Shown here: positions 49,406 to 59,539 of the stretch, piece after piece
How positions within the stretch are numbered: position 1 is the stretch's first letter
Layout: every line of letters begins with the position of its first letter
Assembly: GCF_024124765.2 (NCBI RefSeq)
Contig: NZ_JAMXSR020000002.1
Span: 3,864,001 to 3,928,000 of the forward strand
Direction of reading: 5' to 3'
From: Sphingomonas sp. H160509
Lineage (GTDB): Bacteria > Pseudomonadota > Alphaproteobacteria > Sphingomonadales > Sphingomonadaceae
Length of the DNA stretch: 64,000 nt
The notes under the pieces: model-generated
What the model saw: only the letters and a program-made list of their open reading frames with translations
Database searches by the model: none
Told to the model about the DNA's origin: nothing
Position numbers and translations under genes: made by a program

Positions 49406-49423
49406 AGTCAAAGTGACTTTTGA
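49406..49423. promoter_or_regulatory. Candidate operator between the divergent fucose genes
   Basis: AGTCAAAGTGACT has perfect 5-bp arms and lies inside the imperfect palindrome TCAAAGTGACTTTTGA. It is centred in the 112-bp divergent promoter region. It does not resemble the site at 43097. Confidence 0.45.
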
Positions 49424-49476
49424 AAAGGGGCGGCGGCGCTATTGTCGCGGGAGTACGCCGTATCGAAGGAATTTCC

Positions 49477-49818
49477 GTGACGTATCGCATCGTGACCGCG
49501 CTGGACCTCGTCGACGACGCAGCGCTGATTGCCGCTTATCGCGAACGACACGCGCCGGGTGCCGTGTGGCCCGAGGTCGTGCGCGACATCGTCCAGCGGG
49601 GGTATCGAGAGATGGAGATATGGCAGGTCGCCGACCGGCTCGTGATGATCGCCGAGGTCGAGGATGATTTTCCACGCGCGGCCGACCCGGAGTTACAGCC
49701 GGTCGTCGCGTCCTGGGAGACGGCGATGGACGTGTATCAGAAGCCGATCGCTGCGGACGGGCCGAAATGGGCGGTGATGCAGCGGATCTTCTCGCTCGCC
49801 GATCAGACCGCCGGCTGA
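49477..49818 (+). CDS. L-fucose/L-rhamnose mutarotase-family protein
   Basis: 113 residues from a GTG at 49477 with GAAGGA upstream. YRERHAPGAVWPEVVRDIVQ and YREMEIWQVADRLVMIAEVE are the conserved blocks of the RhaM/YiiL (DUF718) family, with His and Tyr in the active site. It interconverts sugar anomers; with this neighbourhood L-fucose is the likely substrate. An upstream start at 49420 would add a basic, non-conserved leader. Confidence 0.88.
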   Translation: MTYRIVTALDLVDDAALIAAYRERHAPGAVWPEVVRDIVQRGYREMEIWQVADRLVMIAEVEDDFPRAADPELQPVVASWETAMDVYQKPIAADGPKWAVMQRIFSLADQTAG

Positions 49819-49839
49819 TCGTTTTCCCGGTTGATGTCG

Positions 49840-52132
49840 TTAGGGCGTGAGCGTCACGAAGCTGTCCATCACGCGCTTGCGGCCCGACTGTTCGAAATCG
49901 ATTTCCAGCTTGTTGCCCTCGATTTCGGCGATCGCGCCGTAGCCGAACTTCTGGTGGAACACGCGCTGGCCGAGCGAGAGGTCGTCGCGGCCCTTGTTGC
50001 CGAGGCTGATCGCGCTGGACCGGCTTTCGACGACTCGGGCGGGTTTGGTGGAGAAGGTGCTGCCGGTACCCGACGCGCGCTGCCAGCCGGGACCGCGACC
50101 GGTGCCGCGCGCGACATCGGCAAACGGATCGGCGCGGTCGGACCAGTTCGCCTGCCAGAGGCTCGCTCCGCCCGACATCGTCGTTTCCGTGTCGATGTGC
50201 TCTGCGGGGGAGTTCGGCGACGAAGCGCGAGGGGATCGACGAGTTCCACTGGCCGTAGATGCGGCGATTAGCAGCGTGGATGATGACCGCCAGTCGCCGT
50301 GCACGCGTGATCGCGACATAGGCCAGGCGGCGTTCCTCTTCGAGGCTCTTCACGCCGCCTTCGTCGAGCGAGCGCTGCGACGGGAACAGGCCTTCTTCCC
50401 AGCCGACCAGGAACACCGTGTCGTATTCGAGGCCCTTGGCGGCGTGGATGGTCATGATCGTGACCTGCGGATCCTGCGCGCCGCCCTCGTTGTCCATCAC
50501 CAGCGACACGTGTTCGAGGAATGCGCCGAGCGAGTCGTATTCCTCCATCGCGCGGACGAGCTCGCTGAGGTTCTCCAGACGTCCGGTCGCCTCGACCGAC
50601 TTCTCGGCCTGGTACATCGCGGTGTAGCCACTCTCGTCGAGCAACTGCCGCGCGAGTTCGGCGTGCGGCAGGCTGGTCGCCATGTCGCGCCAGCGGGCGA
50701 TGTCGCCGACCAGCCGTCCGAGTGACTTCTTCGCCGCGCCGGTCAGTTCGTCGGTGTCGAGGATCCGCGCGGCGGCGGTCGTCAGCGGCGTCCCGGTGGC
50801 GCGCGCGAGCTGATGGATTCGCGCGACCGCCTTGTCGCCGAGGCCGCGCTTGGGGACGTTGACGATGCGTTCGAAGGCGAGGTCGTCCGCCGGCTGGTTG
50901 ACGACGCGCAGGTACGCCAGCGCGTCGCGGATTTCGGCGCGTTCGTAGAAGCGGAAGCCGCCGACGATCTTGTACGGCATGCCGATCGCGATGAAGCGGT
51001 CCTCGAACTCGCGCGTCTGGTGCTGCGCGCGGACCAGGATCGCCACCTCGTCGAGCGATTTGCCGGAGCGACGGACGATGTCGATTTCCTCGCCGACGCG
51101 GCGCGCTTCCTCGGGGCCGTCCCAGACGCCGATGACTTTCACCTTCTCGCCGACGTCGCGCTCGGTCCAGAGCTGCTTGCCGAGCCGCCCGCCATTGTTG
51201 GCGATCACGCCCGATGCGGCGCCGAGGATGTGCGGCGTGCTGCGGTAATTCTGCTCCAGCCGTATGACCTTCGCGCCCGGAAAATCGCGCTCGAACTTCA
51301 GGATGTTCTCGACCTGCGCACCGCGCCACGAATAGATCGACTGGTCGTCGTCGCCGACGCAGGCGATGTTCTTGCGCTCCTGCGCAAGCAGCCGCAGCCA
51401 GAGATATTGCGACGAGTTGGTGTCCTGATACTCGTCGACCATGATGTATTTGAAGCGCTGCTGATACTGCGCGAGCACGTCGCGGTGCGTCTTCAGGATC
51501 ACCAGCATGTGGAGCAGCAGGTCGCCGAAATCGCACGCATTGAGCGCGATCAGGCGCGCCTGGTATTGCTGGTACAGCTCACCGCCGCGGCCATTGGCAT
51601 AGCGCTCGCTCTCGCCCGCATCGATGTCGGCGGGGACGAGGCCCTTGTTCTTCCACTGGTCGATCAGCCCGGCGAGGCTCCGCGTCGGGAAGCGCTTCTC
51701 GTCGATGTCGGCGGCAAGGATCAGTTGCTTGAGCAGCCGCAACTGGTCGTCGGTATCGAGGATCGTGAAGTTCGATTGCAGCCCGACGAGTTCGGCATGA
51801 CGCCGCAGCATCTTCGCTGCGATCGCGTGGAACGTGCCGAGCCACGGCATGCCCTCGACCGCATCGCCGACCAGGCGACCGACGCGCTCGCGCATCTCGC
51901 GCGCGGCCTTGTTGGTGAAGGTGACGCTGAGGATCTCCGACGGCCACGCCTTCTTGGTGAAGATCAAGTGCGCGAGCCGTGCGGTCAGCGCCGCGGTCTT
52001 GCCCGTGCCGGCGCCGGCGATGATCAGGACGGGCCCGTCGGTGGTCAGCACCGCCTCGCGCTGCGGCGGGTTGAGACCGCGCAGATAGGGAGGCTCTGCT
52101 TGCGGCGCGGACGTTTGGGCGATCTGGTTCAC
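49840..52132 (-). CDS. UvrD/PcrA-family DNA helicase, one frameshift
   Basis: SF1A helicase with motif I AGAGTGKTAALTARLAHL, VDEYQDTN, GDDDQSIYSWRGAQVENIL, LEQNYRSTPHIL and VAITRARRLAVIIHAANRR. The extreme C-terminus GQRVFHQKFGYGAIAEIEGN is the Tudor-like domain of PcrA/UvrD that docks RNA polymerase. Five G at 50206-50210 break the frame; four restore FVAELPAEHIDTETTMSG and a 763-residue protein. I use the GTG at 52132 because homologues start near NQIAQ; an ATG at 52234 would add 34 atypical residues. Roles: DNA repair and collision resolution. Confidence 0.93.
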
Positions 52133-52232
52133 CGGTGAACAGGTAGGGAACGGGGGGCGAAGGGGCAAGCGGGTATGGCTTGCGCGGTTCGACGATACGT
52201 GGAACAAGTTGAGAACATGTAGGGAGGCGGGC

Positions 52233-52628
52233 ATGCTGGCGGGACGATGTCATTGCGGAGCGATCAGCTATCTCGCGGAGGGCGAGCCCGAGCATCACGC
52301 GCTATGCCATTGCGGCGATTGCCGGCGAAGCGCGGGTGCGCCCATGGTAGGCTGGATCGCATTCAGGTCCGAGCAGGTGACCATCTCGGGCGATCCAATG
52401 ACGTATGAATCGTCGGCGAGCGGTCGGCGTCAATTCTGCGGACGGTGCGGGACGGGACTGTTCTATACCAATGCCGAGTATCTGCCGGGGATCATCGACG
52501 TCCAATCCTGTACGCTGGACGATCCCGAGGCGGTCGCGCCGGGTGCGCATATCCAGGTGGCCGACCGATTGGCGTGGATGGCGGATGTGGCCGCTCTGCC
52601 TGCGTTCGAGCGATATCCGGGGATGTGA
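52233..52628 (+). CDS. GFA-family (glutathione-dependent formaldehyde-activating-like) protein
   Basis: 131 residues with the zinc-binding cysteine pattern of the GFA fold: GRCHCGAISYL, CHCGDCRRSAGAP and FCGRCGTGLFYTN. Families of this type are usually not true formaldehyde-activating enzymes; a zinc-dependent small-molecule function is inferred only by fold. It is divergent from the helicase with a good GGGAGG before ATG 52233. Confidence 0.9.
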   Translation: MLAGRCHCGAISYLAEGEPEHHALCHCGDCRRSAGAPMVGWIAFRSEQVTISGDPMTYESSASGRRQFCGRCGTGLFYTNAEYLPGIIDVQSCTLDDPEAVAPGAHIQVADRLAWMADVAALPAFERYPGM

Positions 52629-52830
52629 CCTAACGCACCATCTATAGTTTCGGCGCGTCGTCGGACCGACGCCAAACCGTCGCGCGAGCGTAACGAACCA
52701 CGGGTAGGGGGTGCGCAGCGACGTGGTTCGTCGTCGGAGATGCCGCACTCAGAAAGGTGTCCCGACGCGCTGGCGCCGTCGCCCGCAGGCATCGCCTTGC
52801 GGACCGCAGGACCATTTGAGGAACATCATC

Positions 52831-53161
52831 ATGAAGCTTTTCATCAGCGTCGCTTCGGCGGCGATCGTCGGCGCTTGTCTGTTTTCCACGGGTGCTTCCG
52901 CGAGTTCCGGGCGCGACCCGGTATCGGTGCGCGTGTCGCGCGCCGGGCTCGACCTGACCAGCGACGCCGGGCGCACCGCGTTCCAGCGCCGGCTGCGTTC
53001 GGCGATCGCCGGCGCCTGCCAATCGCATGGTGTTGGCCTCGCGGCGCTCGCCGACGCGCAGCAGTGCCGCAAGGGAAATGACTGCGGATGCGGACGTGAA
53101 GATGGCCACATTGTTCGGCCGCAATGGCATGCAGCTCGCCAGCATCGGTGAAGCTCGGTGA
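52831..53161 (+). CDS. UrcA-family protein, one frameshift
   Basis: A signal peptide (MKLFISVASAAIVGACLFST, ending at ASAS) and a mature VSVRVSRAGLDLTSDAGRTA with C...C pattern (AIAGACQSHG and QQCRKEM) is the UrcA family, small exported proteins of alphaproteobacteria. Three G at 53073-53075 shift the frame; two restore CRKEMTADADVKMATLFGRN and a 109-residue protein. Function unknown. GAGGAACATC precedes the ATG. Confidence 0.85.
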
Positions 53162-53198
53162 ATTAACTTACTCGCGTCCGACGAAGTCGGTTTCGAAC

Positions 53199-53323
53199 AT
53201 CCTCCCCCGCAAGGGGGAGGTGGCGCGAAGCGACGGAGGGGGGAGGACACGGAACGCACGTTGTCCTCTGCCTCCCCCTCCGTCTGGCGAGGGGGCCAGC
53301 CACCTCCCCCTGGCGGGGGAGGA
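53199..53323. repeat. Intergenic inverted repeat, family E
   Basis: ATCCTCCCCCGCAAGGGGGA (left) and CCTCCCCCTGGCGGGGGAGG (right) frame about 80 bases that include two more C/G-rich palindromes. A half copy is at 60421-60449. It separates urcA from the Pit transporter. Confidence 0.7.
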
Positions 53324-53416
53324 TTGTAGAGGGCGACGTCCCAAATAGGGTCGAACGATCGCTTGATTTACATCTGTCATAAGATTGTCATCGTAAGGGG
53401 CCGACTGCACATTCCT

Positions 53417-55084
53417 ATGGCAACCTCCACATTTGCACCCGATGCGGTGACGGCTGATTCGAGCGCTACCGCTGCGCCGCATACCGGTCCCAAGCTCGAT
53501 CATTCGCTGCATCCGTCCGGGCGCTGGATATTCCTCGCAGTGCTGATCGGCGGACTCGCCTATGCCGGGTTCAGCATCGCCTTCGATACCGCGCAGGTCG
53601 GCGAGAGCCTGGCGGGCGGGGCGTTCGCGTTCCTCGCGCTCGCGCTGCTGATCGCGCTCGGGTTCGAGTTCGTGAACGGGTTCCACGACACTGCCAATGC
53701 GGTCGCCACCGTCATCTACACGCATTCGATGCCCGCGCCGCTCGCGGTCGTGTGGTCGGGGTTCTTCAATTTCCTCGGCGTGATGCTGTCGTCGGGTGCG
53801 GTAGCGTATTCGATCGTCACATTGCTGCCGGTCGACCTGATCCTCAACGTCGGCAGCGTCGGCGGGTTCGCGATGATCTTCGCGCTGCTGCTCGCGGCGA
53901 TCCTATGGAACCTCGCGACCTGGGCGGTCGGGCTGCCCAATTCATCGAGCCACGCCCTGATCGGCTCGATCCTCGGCGTCGGCCTTGCCAACCAGTTCAT
54001 CAACGGCGGCGGCGCGGACGGCACGTCGGGCGTCGACATGGTGCAAGTCTGGAAGGTGCTCTCCGCACTCGCATTCAGCCCGATCGTCGGCTTCGTCGGC
54101 GCGCTCGTGCTGCTGCTCGTGATGAAGGCCTTCCTGCACGACAAGAAACTGTACGAGGCGCCGGAGGGCCAGACGCCGCCGCCACGCGGCATCCGCGCGC
54201 TGTTGATCGGCACCTGCACGGCGGTCAGCTTCGCGCATGGCAGCAATGACGGGCAGAAGGGCATGGGGCTGATCATGCTCATCCTGATCGGTTGCGCGCC
54301 GACCGCTTACGCGCTGAACCGGACGATGCCCGAGAGTGCGATGCCGGCGTTCGTGCAAAGCGCGCAGGCGGCATCGGCCGCGTACCGCGCGCATGCCGGC
54401 GGCGCGCCGGCCGGCGTCGCCACGTCGCGTGCGCAGGTTACGCAGGCACTGAAGACCAAGCATGTCGCCGACCCGGTCATCTATGCCGCGCTGGCGACGC
54501 TGTCGGACGACGTGTCGAGCCGGATCGAAAGCTATGGCTCGCTTGGCAAGGTGCCCGCCGCGGCGACCCCGAACCTGCGCAACGACATGTACCTCGTGCT
54601 CGATACGACCAAGCTGATCGCCGAGGACAAAGCCGCGCAGAGCCGGTTCACCGTGCAGGAGATCACGACGCTCAAGAACTACAATAGCGGGCTCGAACAG
54701 GGCACGCGGTATATTCCGACCTGGGTGAAGGTCACCGTCGCGCTGGCGCTGGGCCTCGGGACGATGGTCGGGTGGAAGCGGATCGTCGTCACCGTGGGTG
54801 AGCGGATCGGCAAGACGCACCTGACCTACGGCATGGGCGCGTCCGCAGAACTGGTCGCGGCGGCGACGATCTTGCTGGCGGTGAAATACGGCATGCCGGT
54901 GTCGACCACGCATATCCTGTCGTCGGGTGTGGCGGGTGCGAGCGTTGCGAATGGCGCCGGGTTGCAGCGGCGTACGGTCATGAACATGGCGCTGGCGTGG
55001 GTGATGACGCTGCCGGTGGCGATGCTGCTGTCGGGCGGGCTGTACTGGCTGCTGCTAACGCTGGCGCATACGTTCGGGTATTGA
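53417..55084 (+). CDS. pit: Pit-type inorganic phosphate transporter
   Basis: 555 residues, about ten membrane helices. GFEFVNGFHDTANAVATVIY and ILWNLATWAVGLPNSSSHAL are the two-copy Pit signature, with AVSFAHGSNDGQKGMGLIML in the second half. A cytoplasmic insert of about 130 residues in the middle (VQSAQAASAAYRAHAGGAP onward) is soluble. Transports phosphate, usually as a metal-phosphate with H+. Start ATG 53417; a TTG-led leader upstream is not used. The frame is intact. Confidence 0.94.
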   Translation: MATSTFAPDAVTADSSATAAPHTGPKLDHSLHPSGRWIFLAVLIGGLAYAGFSIAFDTAQVGESLAGGAFAFLALALLIALGFEFVNGFHDTANAVATVIYTHSMPAPLAVVWSGFFNFLGVMLSSGAVAYSIVTLLPVDLILNVGSVGGFAMIFALLLAAILWNLATWAVGLPNSSSHALIGSILGVGLANQFINGGGADGTSGVDMVQVWKVLSALAFSPIVGFVGALVLLLVMKAFLHDKKLYEAPEGQTPPPRGIRALLIGTCTAVSFAHGSNDGQKGMGLIMLILIGCAPTAYALNRTMPESAMPAFVQSAQAASAAYRAHAGGAPAGVATSRAQVTQALKTKHVADPVIYAALATLSDDVSSRIESYGSLGKVPAAATPNLRNDMYLVLDTTKLIAEDKAAQSRFTVQEITTLKNYNSGLEQGTRYIPTWVKVTVALALGLGTMVGWKRIVVTVGERIGKTHLTYGMGASAELVAAATILLAVKYGMPVSTTHILSSGVAGASVANGAGLQRRTVMNMALAWVMTLPVAMLLSGGLYWLLLTLAHTFGY

Positions 55085-55094
55085 GATCATCGTC

Positions 55095-55116
55095 CGTCAT
55101 CCTGACGAAAGTCGGG
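55095..55116. repeat. Half copy of family D repeat
   Basis: CGTCATCCTGACGAAAGTCG matches the left arm at 14865. It lies between pit and the GT2 gene. Confidence 0.6.
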
Positions 55117-55195
55117 ATGATGGCGGTAGGCTAGATGGGAAGGGTGCCGGTTACAGTGTGGGAACCGGTCCCTCGCGCCACGGGTTGCCGGAGCC

Positions 55196-56144
55196 ATGCG
55201 ATTACGATGCTCGATCTGTGGGAACTGGGACTGGCTCGTGCGCGAGGACTGGTCCGAGTGTAGCCACTGCCGCCTGCTTGTTCGCGACGTGAGCGAGGTC
55301 GGTGCGGTTGCCGACGAGATCGTCGCGCAGTTCAAAAGTGGGGTTGTCGACCTACAGCGCGATCCGCCGGAGCGATGGATGCTCGACCCAGCCGGTTTGC
55401 GGAACGCGGCGTGGCGGTTCGGGTTCGACGTGGAGCCGGTCGCCGTTGCGCAGGGCGACGTCCGCTTTCATCCTGATTATCGCCCAGCCCAGGCGCACTC
55501 GACCCCCGCGACGACTGTGCCGCACGCGATAGGCCTGGGCATCATGGCGCGACCCGCCGATGCGAACGACATCGTCGAGATCGCGACACGCTATCGCACC
55601 GCGTTTACCCGGATGGTCGTCCTGCTCGACGGCACGGCAGACGAAGCAGGGGAAATCGCAGCACGGGTCCCGTGGATCGAGGTCGCCCATCACCCTCTCG
55701 CCGGCGACTTCGCCGCGCAACGCAACCGCCTCCAGGACGCAATGCAGACCCGCTGGGTGTTGCAGATCGATACCGACGAGCGCCCAGAAACCGCTTTGCT
55801 CGACGCGCTCGGCTGGTTGGTCGCGGCGGCGGATTGCGACGGGTTGCGCTCGCTCGGCCTGCCCCGCCGCAACCTCGTCGACGGGGTGCAGTCCGCGTCC
55901 TATCCGGACATCCAGTACCGCCTCAACCGTAGCGATATCCGCTTTGCCGGCCGCGTCCACGAGCGTCCGGTCGTACCGTTCGTCGAGAGTTCGCTGGCGC
56001 TGGCCGGCGCGCTCGAACATCGGCTCGATGGCGAGCGGGTGCGCGAGCGAACGCGGATCTACGAAGCGATGTCGACCGGCGCGGGCAGGCCGGAGGACGA
56101 GGCGTTGCTGCTCGCCCCCCTTCGATCCTATCGCGGTGCGATAG
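55196..56144 (+). CDS. GT2-family glycosyltransferase with N-terminal zinc ribbon, one frameshift
   Basis: RCSICGNWDWLVREDWSECS, followed by HC, is a CxxC...CxxC zinc-ribbon-like start. A GT2/GT-A-type domain follows: PADANDIVEIATRYRTAFTR, EVAHHPLAGDFAAQRNRLQD, and the LQIDTDERPE DxD motif for a divalent metal. Six C at 56115-56120 shift the end; five restore LLLAPFDPIAVR and a 315-residue protein. The last 85 bases overlap the convergent GT4 gene. Sugar donor and acceptor are unknown. Confidence 0.82.
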
Positions 56145-57304
56145 ACCGCGGTCGTCTGTGCGGACAGGGTATCGCGCGTGAACATCCCCGACGCACGCCG
56201 GCTCGCCGCGGCGTAATGCGCACGCAAGGCCGGGTCCTCGATCAGCCGCTGGACCTGCGTGGCGAGGTCGTCGCCGGTGCAGGTCTTGGCCAGCAACCCG
56301 GCGCCGCTCTCGCCGATGAACAGTCGTGCGCTCGGGTCCTCGGCGCAGGCGACGACCGGTCGGCCGAACATCATCGCTTCCTGGTACACCAGCCCAAAGC
56401 TCTCGTAGCGTGAGGGTGCGACGATAACGTGTGCCGCGCTCATCAGGTCGTGCAACATCTGTTCGTCGACACGGTGATGGCAGCGCAGTCGCGCTCGCGC
56501 GGTGGACGGAAGCGCTTTCAGATCGTCCGCATGCACGCCAACGATCGTGAGGCGGAAATCGCGCATCCCGCAATCCGCACGCCGGGCAAGGATCCTCAGC
56601 GCCATGATCAGGGCATCGAATCCCTTGCGATGCTCGTCGCGTCCGACGAACAGCAGTTCGATCGGCTGGTCCTCGCGGACATCTTCGGGATAGGCCGCGG
56701 CCGTTCCTCGCGCCACGATCTCCGGTGGCAGGCTGAGGCCGATGACTGCGTGGCGCCCGACCGGCCCGGGGGCTTCGACGCCGTACAGATGGGCGATCTT
56801 CTCGCCGTGGAGCTGCGTGTTCGAGATCAGTGCCTTGCTGAAGCGCGCTGCGATCAGCTCCGCGAGCATCGCCGCGCGCCGATCGAACCGGTCGCATAGA
56901 CTCGTTACCGTCTCCGCCGAGGTCGCTGCCGGGGTCGAGTTGCGCGTCACCAACGGCGCAGGACCGGTGAGCGCGATCGCCAACCCTGGGGCATACCAGT
57001 TGGTCGCCTCGACCACGTCGAACGGCTCGCGACGGTGCTCGCGAGCAACCGCTCGGCGAAATGCGAACGGCGCGACGAGGTGCCCGATTCCCGCAATCTT
57101 GCGGAGGCGCGCGGCGAACGATCCCTCGCGCAGACCGCAACCGATGACGGATACCCGGCCGTCGTGGCTGTCTTCGCGCCGGTCCATAGTGAAGACACAG
57201 ACGTCATTGCCAGATTGTGCCAACGACTGCGCAATCTCGCGCGCGGCGCGAGTAAGTCCGCTCTTTTCAGGAGGATAGGCCCAGGTGAGTAGAGCGATCC
57301 TCAC
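56059..57304 (-). CDS. GT4-family glycosyltransferase, one frameshift
   Basis: 414 residues of GT-B fold: MRIALLTWAYPPEKSGLTRA with the N-terminal glycine loop, ELLFVGRDEHRKGFDALIMA, and the ESFGLVYQEAMMFGRPVVAC EX7E donor-binding region. The same six-base run at 56115-56120 that ends the GT2 gene breaks this frame; one base fewer restores AIGSKGASSNASSSGLPAP and a stop at 56059. Sugar and target are unknown. It is divergent from the sucrose-type gene. Confidence 0.85.
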
Positions 57305-57430
57305 AGCGATCGATCACCGAGCGAACGAAGCGCCGCAGGGAACGTAATAACCTGCGTCAATACCGGCATGTAAAGTATCATCGGCCCGGAACTCGGCAAC
57401 CCCGTGAGCGGTTCCTTACGTGAATTGCAG

Positions 57431-59539
57431 ATGAACGGGGGAAGGGTGTTCGTACTACATATCGCGTTGCAGGGGTGTTTACGCGCAACCGACGTCGAAT
57501 ACGGAATCACCGCGGATACCGGGGGCCATATCCGGTACCTTCTCGATCTCGTCGCTGCCAGCGGCCGCAATCCGACTATCGACCGGATGGAAATCGTTAC
57601 CCGTGCATTCCATCATGCGGCCTATGCGGAATGTTATGCCGAGCCGATCGAGACGATCGACGGCACGACGCGTATCGTCCGCCTGCTGACCGCGTCCGAT
57701 GCGTATCTCGTCAAGGAAGACCTGTGGACCGAGCATGACAGCCTGGTCGAGGCTTTGGTCGCGCATATCGCCACGCTAGATCGCGCGCCCGACGTCATGC
57801 ACGCGCACTATGCCGATGCCGGACTGATCGCGGCGCGCGTTTCGGCGCGTACCGGCATCCCCTATGTCTTCACCGCGCATTCGCTTGGCCGGGTGAAGCT
57901 GGCCGCGTTCGACCGTGATTGCGCGGAAACCGCGGGTCTCGATCGCCGGATCGCGATCGAAGAGGAAGCCATCGCCGGGGCGGCCGCTATCATTGCGTCG
58001 TCCCGCGACGAGGCCGAAGTCCAGTATGCCGATTACGATGCGTATGATCCGGGCCGCATCCGCGTGTTCGCGCCGGGTAGCGATCTCAAGCAGTTTGCGG
58101 ACTGCGGCACCGATGCTCGCGTCGATGCGCTGATCAATCGGTTCCTCGACGATCCCGCCAAGCCCGTGATCCTCGCGATTGCTCGCCCGGTGACCAAGAA
58201 GAACCTCGCGGCGCTCGTCCACGCTTATGGCCGGTCACCCGCGCTTCAGGCCGCGGCGAACCTCGTGATCCTGGCGGGCACGCGTGACGACAGTGCGACG
58301 TTGGAGCCCGAAATCCGCGACAACATCGCCGAGCTGCTCCAGTTGATCGACCGCTACGACCTGTACGGCAAGGTCGCCTATCCGAAACAGCACCGACCGG
58401 ACGACATCGCCGCGGTCTATGCCCATGCTCGGACCCGGCGCGGCGTCTTCGTAAATCCGGCGCTTAACGAACCGTTCGGGCTGACCCTGCTCGAAGCCGC
58501 CGCGAGCGGGTTGCCCGTGGTTGCGACCGACAGCGGCGGGCCGAACGATATCGTCGAGACCTGCGGCAACGGCATCCTCGTCGATCCGCGTTCACCTAGC
58601 GCCATCACCGATGCGATCCTGAAGATAGTAGACGATCCGGCGCTGTGGTCGCGCTACTCAGCGGCGGGGTCGATAGCGATCCGCGCCTATGACTGGGACC
58701 GGCACGTACAGCTTTATACCGGGTTGCTCGCAGAGGTCGTGAACGCCGCGCCTGCGGTCACGGACCGGAAGCCGGAATTGTTGTTGGTGTCGGATATCGA
58801 CGGAACGCTGCTCGGCTGTGCGAAAGGCGTCGATGATTTCACCGCGTGGCACGACGCGCAGACCGATGTCGCGTTCGCGATCGCGACGGGGCGCAGCTTC
58901 CACAGCGCGATGGCAGTGCTCGGGCAGCATGATGCGCCGCGCCCCGAAATCCTGATCACCTCGGTCGGCTCGGAGATCTATTACCGGACGGTGCGCGGGG
59001 CCGTGTACGACCGCGATACCGAATGGGACGGGATCATCGCCGCCGGCTGGGACCGCGAGGCGGTCGCCGCACTGATCGGCCAACATGCCGGACTGACGCC
59101 GCAGAGTCCGCTCGAACAACGACGGTTCAAGCTCAGCTATTTCGCGGATGGCGACATGGCGGCGGCCGAGCGGGTGCGGGCTTTGCTGGCGGAACACGGC
59201 CATAGCTGCTCGATCATCCAGAGCCACGGCCGCTATCTCGACATCCTGCCGCATGCCGCATCGAAGGGTACCGCGGTCGAGCACGTCCGCCGCCGCCTTG
59301 GTCTCGAACCGCGACAGGTGATCGTCGCGGGCGACAGCGGCAACGATATCGAGATGCTGCGATCGTCGCGCCATGCGATCATCGTCGGCAATTATTCGGA
59401 CGGTCTGGGATCGCGCGCGGACCTAGCGCACGGCTATGTCGCGATCGGTCATCACGCGCGCGGCGTGATCGAAGGCGTCGCGTTTTTCCGCGAGGCCGCG
59501 GCCGGGATCGACGTCGAGGGTATCAGGAAGGCATCGTGA
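57431..59539 (+). CDS. Sucrose-phosphate synthase fused to a HAD phosphatase
   Basis: 702 residues. The first 440 are a GT4 glycosyltransferase of the sucrose/sucrose-phosphate synthase type (GITADTGGHIRYLLDLVAAS; VFVNPALNEPFGLTLLEAAA). The C-terminal 250 are a HAD-IIB domain with LVSDIDGTLLGCAKGVDD (motif I, near 453) and VIVAGDSGNDIEMLRSSRHA, matching sucrose-phosphate phosphatase. One chain could thus make and dephosphorylate sucrose 6-phosphate from UDP/ADP-glucose and fructose 6-phosphate. I start at ATG 57431; GTG 57404 would add nine residues. The stop overlaps the next gene (GTGA). Confidence 0.88.
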   Translation: MNGGRVFVLHIALQGCLRATDVEYGITADTGGHIRYLLDLVAASGRNPTIDRMEIVTRAFHHAAYAECYAEPIETIDGTTRIVRLLTASDAYLVKEDLWTEHDSLVEALVAHIATLDRAPDVMHAHYADAGLIAARVSARTGIPYVFTAHSLGRVKLAAFDRDCAETAGLDRRIAIEEEAIAGAAAIIASSRDEAEVQYADYDAYDPGRIRVFAPGSDLKQFADCGTDARVDALINRFLDDPAKPVILAIARPVTKKNLAALVHAYGRSPALQAAANLVILAGTRDDSATLEPEIRDNIAELLQLIDRYDLYGKVAYPKQHRPDDIAAVYAHARTRRGVFVNPALNEPFGLTLLEAAASGLPVVATDSGGPNDIVETCGNGILVDPRSPSAITDAILKIVDDPALWSRYSAAGSIAIRAYDWDRHVQLYTGLLAEVVNAAPAVTDRKPELLLVSDIDGTLLGCAKGVDDFTAWHDAQTDVAFAIATGRSFHSAMAVLGQHDAPRPEILITSVGSEIYYRTVRGAVYDRDTEWDGIIAAGWDREAVAALIGQHAGLTPQSPLEQRRFKLSYFADGDMAAAERVRALLAEHGHSCSIIQSHGRYLDILPHAASKGTAVEHVRRRLGLEPRQVIVAGDSGNDIEMLRSSRHAIIVGNYSDGLGSRADLAHGYVAIGHHARGVIEGVAFFREAAAGIDVEGIRKAS

